From contig JAHIUA010000077.1 in NCBI GenBank assembly GCA_018817385.1, forward strand, positions 1-64,000: a stretch of DNA of 64,000 nucleotides. The letters run 5' to 3'. The position numbers and the translations under genes were made by a program. The stretch is from Pseudomonadota bacterium. GTDB lineage: Bacteria > Desulfobacterota > Desulfobulbia > Desulfobulbales > Desulfocapsaceae. Position 1 is the stretch's first letter. The number at the start of each line of letters is the position of its first letter. This document shows positions 1 through 8,294 of this stretch, piece after piece. The notes beneath the pieces are model-generated. The model was not told where the DNA came from. It did no database searches and saw nothing but the letters and a program-made list of their open reading frames with translations.

Positions 1-140
1 AATCTGCTGCAAATTTGACAAATCGGCCCATATTTCCATGGCTTTTCGTTAAATAGACCTGCTATTCGCCTCAAATCCATGAAAATCTGGTCTCGATTTC
101 TCTAATTTTCGCTACGATTCTCTAAATCCGACAGACTCCT
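1..140 (+). repeat. Palindromic repeat (MITE-like), copy A, interrupted by an IS
   Basis: This is the right part of a repeat that also occurs at 32439-32606 and, inverted, at 53290-53457. The three copies are near identical over about 140 bp. Copy A is cut on the left by the window edge. Its right terminal inverted repeat, ending TCCGACAGACTCCT, stops at 140, and the missing last two bases AG are found at 2017-2018 beyond the inserted IS110-family element. No open reading frame of note lies inside. Two internal stems can form (20-25 with 94-99, and 52-56 with 62-66). I infer a non-autonomous transposable element. Confidence 0.8.
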
Positions 141-259
141 GATATGGTTAACACTGTCAATAATAAACAAGTGTCCCTTGCCTTTTTTTTCGCCGGGTTT
201 CCCGGCGCTTGCAAAAAGGTTAATTAACATCTTTCCAGTTCATGACCAGAGGCGGGGTC

Positions 260-475
260 ATCGTGTAACGACGGTTGATCAGTCTGATATGCGCGGGTTG
301 GGTACCGAATGAATTGGCTTCGTCGTGGAGCTACCTCTATCTAGAGACGGGAGTTTCGGCTATAGCTATGCTTATTCCCATAGGAGTCTCGAGGATTCTC
401 CTGACCTTGACCGCGCCCCTGGCGATGAACTGAAAGAGTTATTGTGATTTCTCCTAAGACACTCCTTTAAGGTGG
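260..475 (-). ncRNA. Candidate bridge RNA region of the IS110-family element
   Basis: IS110-family elements encode a structured bridge RNA in a non-coding end that pairs with donor and target DNA. In the minus-strand transcript of this 3' end I find a 9-nt match to the circular donor junction (plus-strand TCTGATATG at 283-291). I also find a 9-nt match to the occupied target (TAGGAGTCT at 381-389) and an opposite-sense 6-nt target match CTCCTA at 451-456. All of these span the CT core. The limits and fold are inferred, and no covariance model was run. Confidence 0.4.
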
Positions 476-647
476 AATTTTTATTTGAAATTGCTGATAA
501 AGTTAGCAATTAACTGCGTCTTTGTTCTATCGTTCTGTTTTTATTTGTCACTATTTCTCTTTTTGTTATACTGACAGAGCTTACCCGGAGGATAGGGCAA
601 CGCTGAGGAGCGACCCGAGCGCCGTGGTAAGTGACTGATGAATGGGA

Positions 648-681
648 GGCTGGACAGTTTTACAACTGCCCAGCCTTTTTT
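648..681 (+). terminator. Hairpin with T-run inside the IS non-coding end
   Basis: GGCTGG-CAGTT pairs with AACTG-CCAGCC around a short loop, followed on the plus strand by TTTTTT. It reads as a plus-strand intrinsic terminator that would stop transcription entering from outside toward the transposase. On the minus strand it is simply a stable stem about 110 nt beyond the transposase stop. Confidence 0.5.
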
Positions 682-791
682 GATTTGCACTTCCTGTTCA
701 TCGGTCCTTAAAGCGTTAAACCTACTACCGGCGAGCGTAGCAAGCCGCAAATAATCATAGCTCCACTCAGCTTTAGCCTGCGCCACAACAA

Positions 792-1901
792 TCAGGCCGC
801 CTTGGACAGTTCCTGCGAAATGGCCCAGGAGAAACCTGCGATCTCTCTGGCAATCGCTGTTTTAGTAACATTCACATTTTTCCCTTTGGCGGTTAAATAC
901 TGATAGCGGGTGCAAAGTCTACACTGAGCTTTCCAAGAAATATTGATCACTGCTTCGGGTAAGTCTTCTTGTCGTTTCCGGATGGCCTTGCTTTTTCTTG
1001 CCGGGAATCGATAGGCATGAGCTGCTGCCACTAAGGCTTTGCGTACGTGTCCGTTCCCCGTTTTGGTGATTGAACCTTTACTCACTCGGTCACCACTTGA
1101 ATGTTCAGATGGGATAAGACCAAGAAATGCCATAAGCTTTTCCGGGTTCTCAAAACGAGTGAGATCGCTCAGTTCTGCTACTATTGTTGCGGCAATAATA
1201 AGAGAAATTCCGCGCATAGACTGCAGGGCCTCTATTAACTCATGTTGATGACTTTGTCTGGACTGAAACCGGACTTGTTCGGTTAGTCGCTGAACACGGT
1301 TGCAACAATTTGTCACGGTATCAATATACTCTTGGAACACTATTTGTTGCGCGGGATGTGGCATTGCGATATCTACCAACCAGTTAAAATGAGACTTTGA
1401 CCATTTTGTTCTCCCTGAATATACAATATCGTGCCGAAGTAAGAATGCACCCAGTTGCTGCTTGGCTGTGCGAACTGCACGAGTTGCGTCTTCTCGAGCT
1501 CGCACTAAATCCCTTAAGGCCTCATCTTCCTCGGTTGGAACGTGCACAGGCGTAAGCTCACCGGCCCGATGCAATCTGGCTAAAGAAAGGCAGTCCCGCC
1601 TGTCATTTTTTATACGATTACCACTTTGCTGGGGAATTTTAGACGGAGCAATAACAACACAATCCATAGCATTTTTGGTTAAATAGCGATAGATAGCATA
1701 TCCACACGGTCCAGCTTCGTAGACAAACCGAAGAACAACCCCCTTCGATATGAGTTTCCTGATAACTTTGTCTAATTGATTCATGTTGTTATCAATTTTA
1801 CCATAATATCTGACTTCGCCATCACGGCCCTCATCTGCTATTCCAATTGAGATTGAGTTTTTGTGGACATCTAAACCGATATTCTTTATTGTTTTCTTCA
1901 T
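792..1901 (-). CDS. IS110-family transposase (DEDD recombinase)
   Basis: A 369-residue RNA-guided recombinase of the IS110 family. The N-terminal RuvC-like DEDD domain begins with GLDVHKNSI and continues with FVYEAGPCGY and the NDRRDCLSLARL motif (about residues 10-110). The C-terminal transposase_20 domain carries MRGISLIIAATIVAELSD and then SEHSSGDRVSKGSITKTGN (about 230-300), which contains the conserved serine region. The ATG is preceded by AAGGAGG at a spacing of 6, so the start is secure. The length is normal and no frameshift is visible, so the element may be active. It lies inside palindromic repeat copy A. Confidence 0.93.
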   Translation of the reverse strand: MKKTIKNIGLDVHKNSISIGIADEGRDGEVRYYGKIDNNMNQLDKVIRKLISKGVVLRFVYEAGPCGYAIYRYLTKNAMDCVVIAPSKIPQQSGNRIKNDRRDCLSLARLHRAGELTPVHVPTEEDEALRDLVRAREDATRAVRTAKQQLGAFLLRHDIVYSGRTKWSKSHFNWLVDIAMPHPAQQIVFQEYIDTVTNCCNRVQRLTEQVRFQSRQSHQHELIEALQSMRGISLIIAATIVAELSDLTRFENPEKLMAFLGLIPSEHSSGDRVSKGSITKTGNGHVRKALVAAAHAYRFPARKSKAIRKRQEDLPEAVINISWKAQCRLCTRYQYLTAKGKNVNVTKTAIAREIAGFSWAISQELSKAA

Positions 1902-1963
1902 GACCTGCCTCCTTGATTTTGGCTCTGAGTTGATTGTTGAGTTTTACCTTTTTCAACTTAACC

Positions 1964-2001
1964 CACGTTGGCAAGGTAGGCAGGTCTATTTCGCCAACGT
2001 G
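1964..2001. repeat. Inverted repeat CACGTTGGC/GCCAACGTG at the 5' end of the IS
   Basis: Perfect 9-bp arms at 1964-1972 and 1993-2001, separated by 20 nt, lie between the transposase start and the IS end at 2016. It may be a recombinase-binding or transcription-control hairpin of the element. The role is inferred from position only. Confidence 0.55.
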
Positions 2002-2016
2002 TTAACCATCATATCT

Positions 2017-2260
2017 AGGATGCGTTGATTGAGCAAAAAGAGCACCCAAACAGGGGGGTGCAACTGGCCAATTTCAAAAAAAGAAGCACCATGGACAACA
2101 TCCCATGGCTACGCCTTGCAGATGGAAGGAGGTACTGGGGAAAAAACGCATCACGAGAATTCTATCTGCCAGTCAGGACCCAAAAAAAGCGGGATCTGAA
2201 AGGCCAGGCCTGAATCATACCACTTTTCGCCCCCAGATATACCAAAAGCCCCCTTGATAA
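2017..2260. other. Intergenic stretch, no firm gene
   Basis: It begins with the AG that completes repeat copy A. A 62-codon plus-strand frame (2025-2213, TTG start, internal ATG at 2091) is open, but its peptide matches no family I know and it has no good ribosome binding site. I do not call it a gene. Confidence 0.4.
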
Positions 2261-2710
2261 TCAGACAATGGTCTTTTCTTCTACTTCCGCCAAGGTACCC
2301 GCACCCAAGGAGACCTCCATGGCCCGAACAGGGCAGATCGGAACGCAAAGGGAACAGCCGGTACATTTTTCCGGATCAAACACCACCAGCATTTCTGGGC
2401 GCTGTATTGCCAGTGCCCCCACAGGGCAGATACCGGTACAGGCCCCGCACTGAAAACATTTTTTATCATCCCTGTGAATGGACGCTGCCAGACGTTCCAC
2501 CTTGACCCCCAGGGACTTGAGAAATTCTATTCCCTTGTTGACACTTTCCTTGGCTCCTTTCAATTCCAAAATCATGACCCCTTCCCTCTGCGGCAGGATG
2601 TCAGCCTTCAGGATATTGAATTCAATGTCGTACTGTTTAACCAGTTGGTAAATGATGGGATCATTGCTGGTCTCTTTTGGAAAGCGTAATATATAAATTC
2701 GTGTAGACAT
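2261..2710 (-). CDS. NIL-domain 4Fe-4S ferredoxin
   Basis: A 149-residue protein. The N-terminal NIL domain (about 1-75) is a small ferredoxin-like fold also found at the end of methionine ABC transporter ATPases. It is followed by two [4Fe-4S] motifs, CFQCGACTGICP (about 86-97) and CTGCSLCVPICP (about 117-128). Such NIL ferredoxins are common in sulfate reducers and other anaerobes, sometimes near sulfur or methionine metabolism, and their redox partner is not known here. I chose the ATG at 2710 because AGAGG lies 6 nt upstream; the GTG one codon earlier would be too close. It stands alone on the minus strand. Confidence 0.85.
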   Translation of the reverse strand: MSTRIYILRFPKETSNDPIIYQLVKQYDIEFNILKADILPQREGVMILELKGAKESVNKGIEFLKSLGVKVERLAASIHRDDKKCFQCGACTGICPVGALAIQRPEMLVVFDPEKCTGCSLCVPICPVRAMEVSLGAGTLAEVEEKTIV

Positions 2711-2845
2711 CACACACCTCTTGTATAGGTTTATATCAAGGTCAGAAATTCAACTCCGGCGGACCATGTAATGACATTTTCTGGCCAAAACAAAATGCTA
2801 TGCCCCGGGCTTGAACCTGCCACCTGCTTTTGTCTCTTGCTCCAT

Positions 2846-3472
2846 TCAGTTCTGGCAACTCGTCTTGGAACCGATCTCCACCCCTTGCTGTCGGATGTTC
2901 TCCTCGATCCTGGTCAACAACTGCTCCAGAGGAGCATCGGTATCAAGCCCTATTACCTCAATCTGTTCCAGCGCCGTTACAGGTTGAAAACGTTTTTTCT
3001 GGGCAAGATAGATCTCCCAACGCCCATCCGATATGGCCTGGGAATCCATGGCCCGCAACCGCAGTCGTTCTTTCACCACAGCTTCGCCACAGGTGCAGTG
3101 GACAAAAAGGATACGCACGCGACCAGAAAAACGATCGCGCAGGAGAGCCCTCTCTTTTTCAGATTGATAAGATCCATCCAGGACCACACAGCTCCGCGAA
3201 TCCTTGCGAAAATGCTTATCGGCGTAATCGAGGAGGGCATCATAGGTCCGTCGGCTAAAAGCGGCTGTATAGATCCCCTGATCCACCTTCTCTTTCTGAC
3301 TGCCTTGAGAAGCAATTCCAGCCAACTCCTTGCGTACCCTGTCCGAATTATAGTAAGGCAGCCCATATCGTTCTGCCAAGGCAGAGGCCAGATAACTCTT
3401 GCCAGTGGCAACCATGCCCCAGAAGACCAGAAGGAGCCCTGAGGGCAAAACCTCTTTACTTTGCTGCTGCAT
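2846..3472 (-). CDS. P-loop kinase (COG0645-type), partner of the upstream phosphotransferase
   Basis: A 208-residue ATP-binding protein with Walker A GMVATGKS near residue 19 and the general look of a small-molecule kinase (ERYGLPYYNSDRVRKEL, then CVVLDGSYQ). In many bacteria this domain is the C-terminal half of one protein whose N-terminal half is aminoglycoside-phosphotransferase-like. Here the two are separate genes. The ATG at 3472 lies 17 nt inside the preceding gene, so translation is probably coupled. An in-frame extension upstream to 3610 would run antiparallel to no homologous sequence and is rejected. The substrate is unknown. Confidence 0.8.
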   Translation of the reverse strand: MQQQSKEVLPSGLLLVFWGMVATGKSYLASALAERYGLPYYNSDRVRKELAGIASQGSQKEKVDQGIYTAAFSRRTYDALLDYADKHFRKDSRSCVVLDGSYQSEKERALLRDRFSGRVRILFVHCTCGEAVVKERLRLRAMDSQAISDGRWEIYLAQKKRFQPVTALEQIEVIGLDTDAPLEQLLTRIEENIRQQGVEIGSKTSCQN

Positions 3473-4472
3473 ACTGTTCGGCCAGAAGAAAATGTTTTCT
3501 TGCCTGCTCAAGACAGTGGTTGGCCGTTTTTCCATCCACCGCCGGATCACTGGCCGTAAACAGCCCGATTTTTCCTCGCACATATGCTCGGTAACACTTA
3601 TAAAAATCAAGCATCACCTTAAGGCCGGAATCTTCAGATTTTGCGACAAACTCCTCGATAAAATAGTGGGAGAGCCCCTCAAAACCATGGAAATCCAGAT
3701 CCATGGCCAGAAAAGCAACATCGGCAGCGACGTCGGTATAGCGAAAACGCTCATTAAACTCGATACAGTCAAAGATACAAACAGGATCTGCCAGGCAAAT
3801 GTTTGCTGAGTGCATATCGCCATGACAATCTCTGATTTTGCCATCATCAATACGTACCTGAAACCGATCTCCATGGCCAAGAAATTCTTTGGCATAGCTG
3901 CTGATGGCATCGAATTGGCCTCTATTGAGGGCCCCCTGACCGATAAAGGCCTCTGTCTGGGCAAAATTTTCCAGGACATTGACAGCAACGGAGCTGGCCT
4001 GCCCAAACTCCTGAATGGACTTGTCTCCTGCCGCCGCCTGATAGAAAGGAACCAGAGTATCAATGATGGCATCGATATGGGCCTGAGTTAACTGACCGGC
4101 GGCCATGATCCGACCCATCATTTTCTCTTCCGGCATTCTTTTCATCCTGATGCCATATTCCACAACATTTCCGGAACCATTGAGAGCAAACCCTTCACCC
4201 TCTTCAGTAACGGTGACCAGTTCTTCATAGATATCAGGACAGAGCCTGCGATTAAGCAGCAACTCCTGTTCACAAAAAAATTTCCTCTTTTCGAGGCTGG
4301 AAAAATTGAGGAAGCCAAAATCCACCGGTTTCTTCCATTTGTAGACAGAATCGCCTGCCAAAAAAACAAAGGAAATATGGGTCTGCACCAAGCTGATGTC
4401 CGCAGCAGGGTGCGGATAACTGCTTTCCTGGAGCAGGTAGCTGACATAGGCAGGAAGATTTGCTTCACTCAT
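3456..4472 (-). CDS. Aminoglycoside phosphotransferase-like kinase (COG2187-type)
   Basis: A 338-residue protein of the APH/choline-kinase fold. Visible motifs are the lysine region VYKWKKPVDFGFLNFSSLEKR (about 40-60), the catalytic-loop CHGDMHSANICL (about 216-227, HGD.H..N) and the metal-binding IFDCIEFNERFRYTD (about 233-247, where D replaces the first position of the DFG-like site). AAGGAG 6 nt before the ATG at 4472 fixes the start. It overlaps the downstream P-loop kinase by 17 nt. Together they correspond to the widespread fused APH/ATP-binding protein. Resistance is unlikely and the true substrate is unknown. Confidence 0.82.
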   Translation of the reverse strand: MSEANLPAYVSYLLQESSYPHPAADISLVQTHISFVFLAGDSVYKWKKPVDFGFLNFSSLEKRKFFCEQELLLNRRLCPDIYEELVTVTEEGEGFALNGSGNVVEYGIRMKRMPEEKMMGRIMAAGQLTQAHIDAIIDTLVPFYQAAAGDKSIQEFGQASSVAVNVLENFAQTEAFIGQGALNRGQFDAISSYAKEFLGHGDRFQVRIDDGKIRDCHGDMHSANICLADPVCIFDCIEFNERFRYTDVAADVAFLAMDLDFHGFEGLSHYFIEEFVAKSEDSGLKVMLDFYKCYRAYVRGKIGLFTASDPAVDGKTANHCLEQARKHFLLAEQYAAAK

Positions 4473-4835
4473 CAACAACTCCTTGTATTAAAATGATAAA
4501 AACAGAACCGGCTCGACCCGGATTACAAAAAAAGAACAGTGTACCAGAATCCCTCCTGAGAGTAAACTCTGGACAAAAGCTTTACCTTATTTTGTTATCA
4601 TGATACTTATCACTTTTAACATACTTATAAAAAGTGAAATTCTGAAATAATTCACCAGTGCTTGTCCATACCTGAGACAGTTTTTTCCTCAATCGAAGCC
4701 TTTGCCAACTCTTTAATAACGTACATGATTCATCTCCGAGGCGTAACTATTTGAGCAAGCCCCCCCCTGGACTCCGAGGGTGAAAAGAGAGCCACTATAC
4801 GCAGGCACTAACTAAAATTCTTCATCAGCTGCACC
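4473..4835. other. Divergent intergenic region
   Basis: This AT-rich region lies between the minus-strand phosphotransferase and plus-strand larB and should hold both promoters. I see no strong consensus promoter, no terminator and no convincing small gene in it. Confidence 0.4.
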
Positions 4836-5633
4836 ATGAATCAAGAAACCATAGAAAAACTTCTCTCCCGGGTACAGCAAGGCACCTGTTCTGTTGAACA
4901 GGCCCTGCACCAACTGCGCCATCTGCCTGGTCAGCGTATCAAGGACGCCTGTATCGACCACCATCGGAACCTGCGAACCGGAATTCCGGAAGTGGTTTAT
5001 GGGGCAGGAAAAAGCAGCGCCCAGATTATTGACATCGCCAGGACCTTTCTCCAACACCAATCGCTGTTCCTGGCCACCCGGATAGATCGCAAAAAGGCAG
5101 AGCTGGTCATGTCCGCCCTGCCGCAACTCTGTCATCACCCGCAAGCAAGAATGCTCACCGGCAACCAGCAATCAATAGATCCAGGACGTACCCGGGGCAC
5201 CATTGCTATCCTCTGTGCCGGAACCTCTGACATTCCAGTGGCCGAAGAGGCCAGGATAACGGCGGAGAGCCTCGGCAATCCGGTCGCCACCCACTACGAT
5301 GTCGGGGTAGCGGGTCTCCACCGCCTGTTCAACAAGCAGGAGCTCTTGACCTCCGCCTCTGTCATCATCGTTGTCGCTGGTATGGAAGGGGCTCTCCCCA
5401 GTGTGGTCAGCGGCCTGTGCAGCTCTCCGGTGGTGGCTGTTCCCACATCAGTAGGATATGGGACCAGTTTCGCTGGAATCGCTGCCCTGCTTGGCATGCT
5501 CAACAGCTGTGCTCCGGGCCTCGGTGTCGTCAATATCGACAACGGCTTTGGAGCAGCCTGTCTTGCCTCATCCATTAACAGGAAAAGAGAAAATAGCGAG
5601 GAGGCCTTGCAAGATTCAGGCAGTACTGTATAA
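4836..5633 (+). CDS. larB: LarB, nickel-pincer cofactor biosynthesis (AIR carboxylase-like)
   Basis: A 265-residue homologue of LarB. This enzyme carboxylates and hydrolyses nicotinic acid adenine dinucleotide to pyridinium-3,5-biscarboxylate mononucleotide, the first step toward the nickel-pincer nucleotide of lactate racemase and related enzymes. Family marks are GIPEVVYGAGKS (about 50-60), ILCAGTSDIPVAEEA (about 125-139), VGVAGLHRL (about 152-160) and the conserved VVAGMEGALPSVV (about 177-189), followed by PTSVGYGTSFAGIAALLGML. No larC or larE is in this window. The nickel proteins at 13.6-14.1 kb fit the same metal theme. No clear Shine-Dalgarno precedes the ATG. Confidence 0.93.
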   Translation: MNQETIEKLLSRVQQGTCSVEQALHQLRHLPGQRIKDACIDHHRNLRTGIPEVVYGAGKSSAQIIDIARTFLQHQSLFLATRIDRKKAELVMSALPQLCHHPQARMLTGNQQSIDPGRTRGTIAILCAGTSDIPVAEEARITAESLGNPVATHYDVGVAGLHRLFNKQELLTSASVIIVVAGMEGALPSVVSGLCSSPVVAVPTSVGYGTSFAGIAALLGMLNSCAPGLGVVNIDNGFGAACLASSINRKRENSEEALQDSGSTV

Positions 5634-5634
5634 T
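5607..5634 (+). promoter_or_regulatory. Sigma-70-type promoter for secDF
   Basis: TTGCAA (5607-5612) and a perfect TATAAT (5629-5634) are separated by 16 nt inside the 3' end of larB. The predicted start is near 5641, leaving about 70 nt of leader before secDF. Confidence 0.5.
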
Positions 5635-5713
5635 CGCTTTCGGTTCAACAGAATAACTTATCTTTGCACATCAACCACTGCCAATTCTCGTCACCACGAA
5701 TCCAGGAATTCGA

Positions 5714-8290
5714 ATGAACACCTCACTCAAACTGAAAATCAGCGCACTCATAGTTATCGTCATCCTTTCTATTATCACCATAATTCCATCATTTTATGCC
5801 TCAACACCTGACTGGTGGAATAAATATATGGCACCTGAGGGCCTCCGCCTGGGACTTGATCTCCAGGGTGGCATGCACCTGGTCCTACAAGTCAATCTGG
5901 ACAAGGCGGAAGAAGATTCCCTTGAACTCGCTGCCACAGAATTAAAGGACAGCCTCCAGGAGCAGTCCATCAGTGCGGTACGCACAAAATCTGACCCGGG
6001 CACTGTCCTCTTCACCCTCCCCAACTCCAGTGCCGTGGATACAGTCACCAGTGTGGTTGCAGACAGCTTCCCCAATATCAACGTCAAAGTGGACACCAAA
6101 GAAGGGTCGTTCCCCAAAATTTTCATTACCCTCAAAGACTCGGAAATAGATTTTATCCGCACCCATGCCGTGGAGCAGTCTCTCGAGATTATTCGCAACC
6201 GTATCGACCAGTTCGGGGTGGCAGAACCGGTGATCATTCGCCAGGGTGAGGCAGAGATCGTTGTCCAGTTACCAGGTGTCAAAGACTCCAAACGGGCTCT
6301 CAAGCTCCTGGGAGATACCGCCCAGCTCGAATTCAAACGGGTAGCCGATGCAGCCGGTCTCAATCTCGGCCTCCTGGCCGAAGAAATACGGACAGCTGGA
6401 CAATGGAATGGCACCTGGACCAGCACCGAAGAGGTGGCAAAGCTGAACCGGGCCCTGCAAAACCGCTTGCCTAAAGACACCAAAATCTATATCGAGAAAG
6501 ACACCGACAGCCAAACCAACAAAGAGATCATTCGTCCCATTCTCCTGGAAGAAAAAATCCTGATGACCGGTGAAATGGTCAAAAATGCCCAGGTGAGAAT
6601 TTCCAATCAATTCAATGAGCCCTATGTTTCCATCGATTTCACCTCCAAGGGCGGAAACGTCTTTGCCAAACTGACCGAAGCCAATGTGGGCAAACGGATG
6701 GCCATTGTCCTGGATAATGTGGTCCGTTCCGCCCCTGTCATCCGTGAAAAGATCATGGGCGGTTCAGCCCAGATATCAGGCAGTTTTACCCATGAAGACG
6801 CAGCCGATCTCGCCATCGTCCTGCGCGTGGGTGCCCTTCCAGCCCCAGTGGATATCATCCAGAACGTGACCGTCGGCGCCAGCCTTGGCCAGGATTCCAT
6901 CAGCAAGGGGATGACCGCTGGTGTCTTCGGGACTATTCTGGTACTGGGCTTCATGACCATCTACTATCGCCTTTCCGGCATCATTGCCAACAGTGCCCTG
7001 GTCCTCAACATCCTCTTTCTCTTCACCGGGCTTGCCATTCTCAATGCCACCCTGACCTTGCCGGGTATTGCCGGTATCATCCTCTCCATAGGCATGGCAG
7101 TCGATGCCAACGTCCTTATCTTTGAAAGGATGCGGGAGGAATACAGCCTCGGTAAATCCGTGAAATCAAGCGTTGATGGAGGATTCAGCAAGGCCTTCTC
7201 GACCATTGTTGACTCCCAGGTCACCACCCTTATCACAGCCATGGCCCTCTTTATGTTTGGCACCGGCCCCATCAAGGGCTTTGCCATTACCCTCTCCCTG
7301 GGTATCATCTTCAACCTCTTCACTGCCCTCTTCTGCTCGCGGCTTATGTTTGACACCTTCTACTCCTTCCGTGTCCTGAAAAAGCTGACCTTTATGCAAT
7401 TTATCGAGAAGCCGAACCTGGACTTTATGCGCATAAAAAATATCACTTTTACCATCTCCGCTGTCTTGGTGGCCATAGGCCTCATCGCCTTTATCCAGAT
7501 TGCCAGAGGCAAGGCCAACATGGGGGTTGATTTTTCCGGTGGTTCGTTGCTCCAGTACCAGGCCAGCAAAAGCTTTACCATGGACGAGGTTCGTCAGGCC
7601 TTTGCCAGACACGACATGAAGGATATCAATCTCCAGGAAGTTGAAGGGGAACACCGGCTCATCGTTAAGATCAAACGCTCAGAACAGGTCATCGACAACA
7701 TCAATGAACAGATCACCGACCTCCTGACCACAGAGCTCCAGGACAAGCAATTCACCCTGGAAAGTCAGTCGGAAATCGGCTCATCGGTCAGTACCGTCTT
7801 ACGCAACAAGGCCATTCAGGCCATCTTCATCTCGCTCCTGGGCGTTATCATCTATCTGGCTCTGCGCTTTGACATCCGCTTCGGCCTTGCCGGTGCCGTT
7901 GCCACCTTCCATGACGTCATCGTGGTACTGGGAATCTGCTGGCTCTTGGACGTTGAGATCACCCTCCTCCTTGTCACCGCCCTCCTCACCCTGGCCGGTT
8001 ACTCGCTCAATGACTCGGTGGTCATTTTTGACAGGATTCGGGAAAATATGGAGAAATCAGAGGCCCACTCTCTGCTCAAAGAGATTAATAGAAGCATCAA
8101 CGAGGTCATGAGCCGAACCCTTGTCACCGGCCTGACCACTGGTTTCGTCCTGATCTGCCTCTTCTTCTTTGGCGGATCAGTCATTCGTGATTTCTCCCTG
8201 GCCCTGCTTCTGGGTGTCCTGGTTGGAACCTACTCTTCCATCTTTATTGCCAGTCCGATGCTCACTTTTTGGCCCGGCAAAAAGGAGTAG
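5714..8290 (+). CDS. secDF: Fused SecD-SecF protein translocase subunit
   Basis: An 858-residue membrane protein combining SecD and SecF, which use the proton gradient to help SecYEG release exported proteins. The SecD half has an N-terminal helix (about 10-30), the D1 motif LRLGLDLQGGMHLVLQV (about 44-60), a large periplasmic P1 region (to about 390) and a helix cluster from about 400 that includes GIILSIGMAVDANVLIFERM. The SecF half begins near residue 570 with its own helix, then VDFSGGSLLQY and the SLNDSVVIFDRIREN signature. E. coli has two genes, whereas fused forms occur in Bacillus and scattered other bacteria. The start is supported by an AGGAA upstream. No yajC is adjacent. Confidence 0.95.
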   Translation: MNTSLKLKISALIVIVILSIITIIPSFYASTPDWWNKYMAPEGLRLGLDLQGGMHLVLQVNLDKAEEDSLELAATELKDSLQEQSISAVRTKSDPGTVLFTLPNSSAVDTVTSVVADSFPNINVKVDTKEGSFPKIFITLKDSEIDFIRTHAVEQSLEIIRNRIDQFGVAEPVIIRQGEAEIVVQLPGVKDSKRALKLLGDTAQLEFKRVADAAGLNLGLLAEEIRTAGQWNGTWTSTEEVAKLNRALQNRLPKDTKIYIEKDTDSQTNKEIIRPILLEEKILMTGEMVKNAQVRISNQFNEPYVSIDFTSKGGNVFAKLTEANVGKRMAIVLDNVVRSAPVIREKIMGGSAQISGSFTHEDAADLAIVLRVGALPAPVDIIQNVTVGASLGQDSISKGMTAGVFGTILVLGFMTIYYRLSGIIANSALVLNILFLFTGLAILNATLTLPGIAGIILSIGMAVDANVLIFERMREEYSLGKSVKSSVDGGFSKAFSTIVDSQVTTLITAMALFMFGTGPIKGFAITLSLGIIFNLFTALFCSRLMFDTFYSFRVLKKLTFMQFIEKPNLDFMRIKNITFTISAVLVAIGLIAFIQIARGKANMGVDFSGGSLLQYQASKSFTMDEVRQAFARHDMKDINLQEVEGEHRLIVKIKRSEQVIDNINEQITDLLTTELQDKQFTLESQSEIGSSVSTVLRNKAIQAIFISLLGVIIYLALRFDIRFGLAGAVATFHDVIVVLGICWLLDVEITLLLVTALLTLAGYSLNDSVVIFDRIRENMEKSEAHSLLKEINRSINEVMSRTLVTGLTTGFVLICLFFFGGSVIRDFSLALLLGVLVGTYSSIFIASPMLTFWPGKKE

Positions 8291-8294
8291 GAGC

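Larger units (their letters stand above)
141..2016 (-). mobile_element. IS110-family insertion sequence inserted in repeat copy A
   Basis: The limits are inferred from the broken repeat. Left flank ACTCCT (135-140) plus right flank AGGATG (2017 on) restores the CTCCTAG end seen in copy C. The dinucleotide CT occurs at both junctions (139-140 and 2015-2016), as expected of the core duplicated by IS110 recombination. The ends carry an imperfect inverted repeat: GATATGGTTAACAC at 141-154, and GTGTTAACCATCATAT just before the right-hand CT. The transposase is on the minus strand. A long non-coding stretch (141-791) lies 3' of it and a short one (1902-2016) lies 5'. A long 3' non-coding end with subterminal inverted repeats resembles the IS1111 subgroup. 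Confidence 0.8.

Noticed and set aside
185-230. GC-rich CGCCGGG/CCCGGCG hairpin near the IS right end as a terminator
   Set aside because: The T-run precedes the stem on the plus strand and no T-run follows it on either strand, so it does not fit an intrinsic terminator; it may belong to the element's RNA or end structure.
541-786. 81-codon minus-strand frame just after the transposase stop
   Set aside because: It lies in the IS non-coding end across a strong hairpin, has no ribosome binding site and is more likely part of the structured RNA region than a protein.
2790-2825. tRNA-like GGTTCAAGCCC on the minus strand near 2800-2815
   Set aside because: The flanking bases do not form a T stem, and no acceptor, D or anticodon arms could be assembled.
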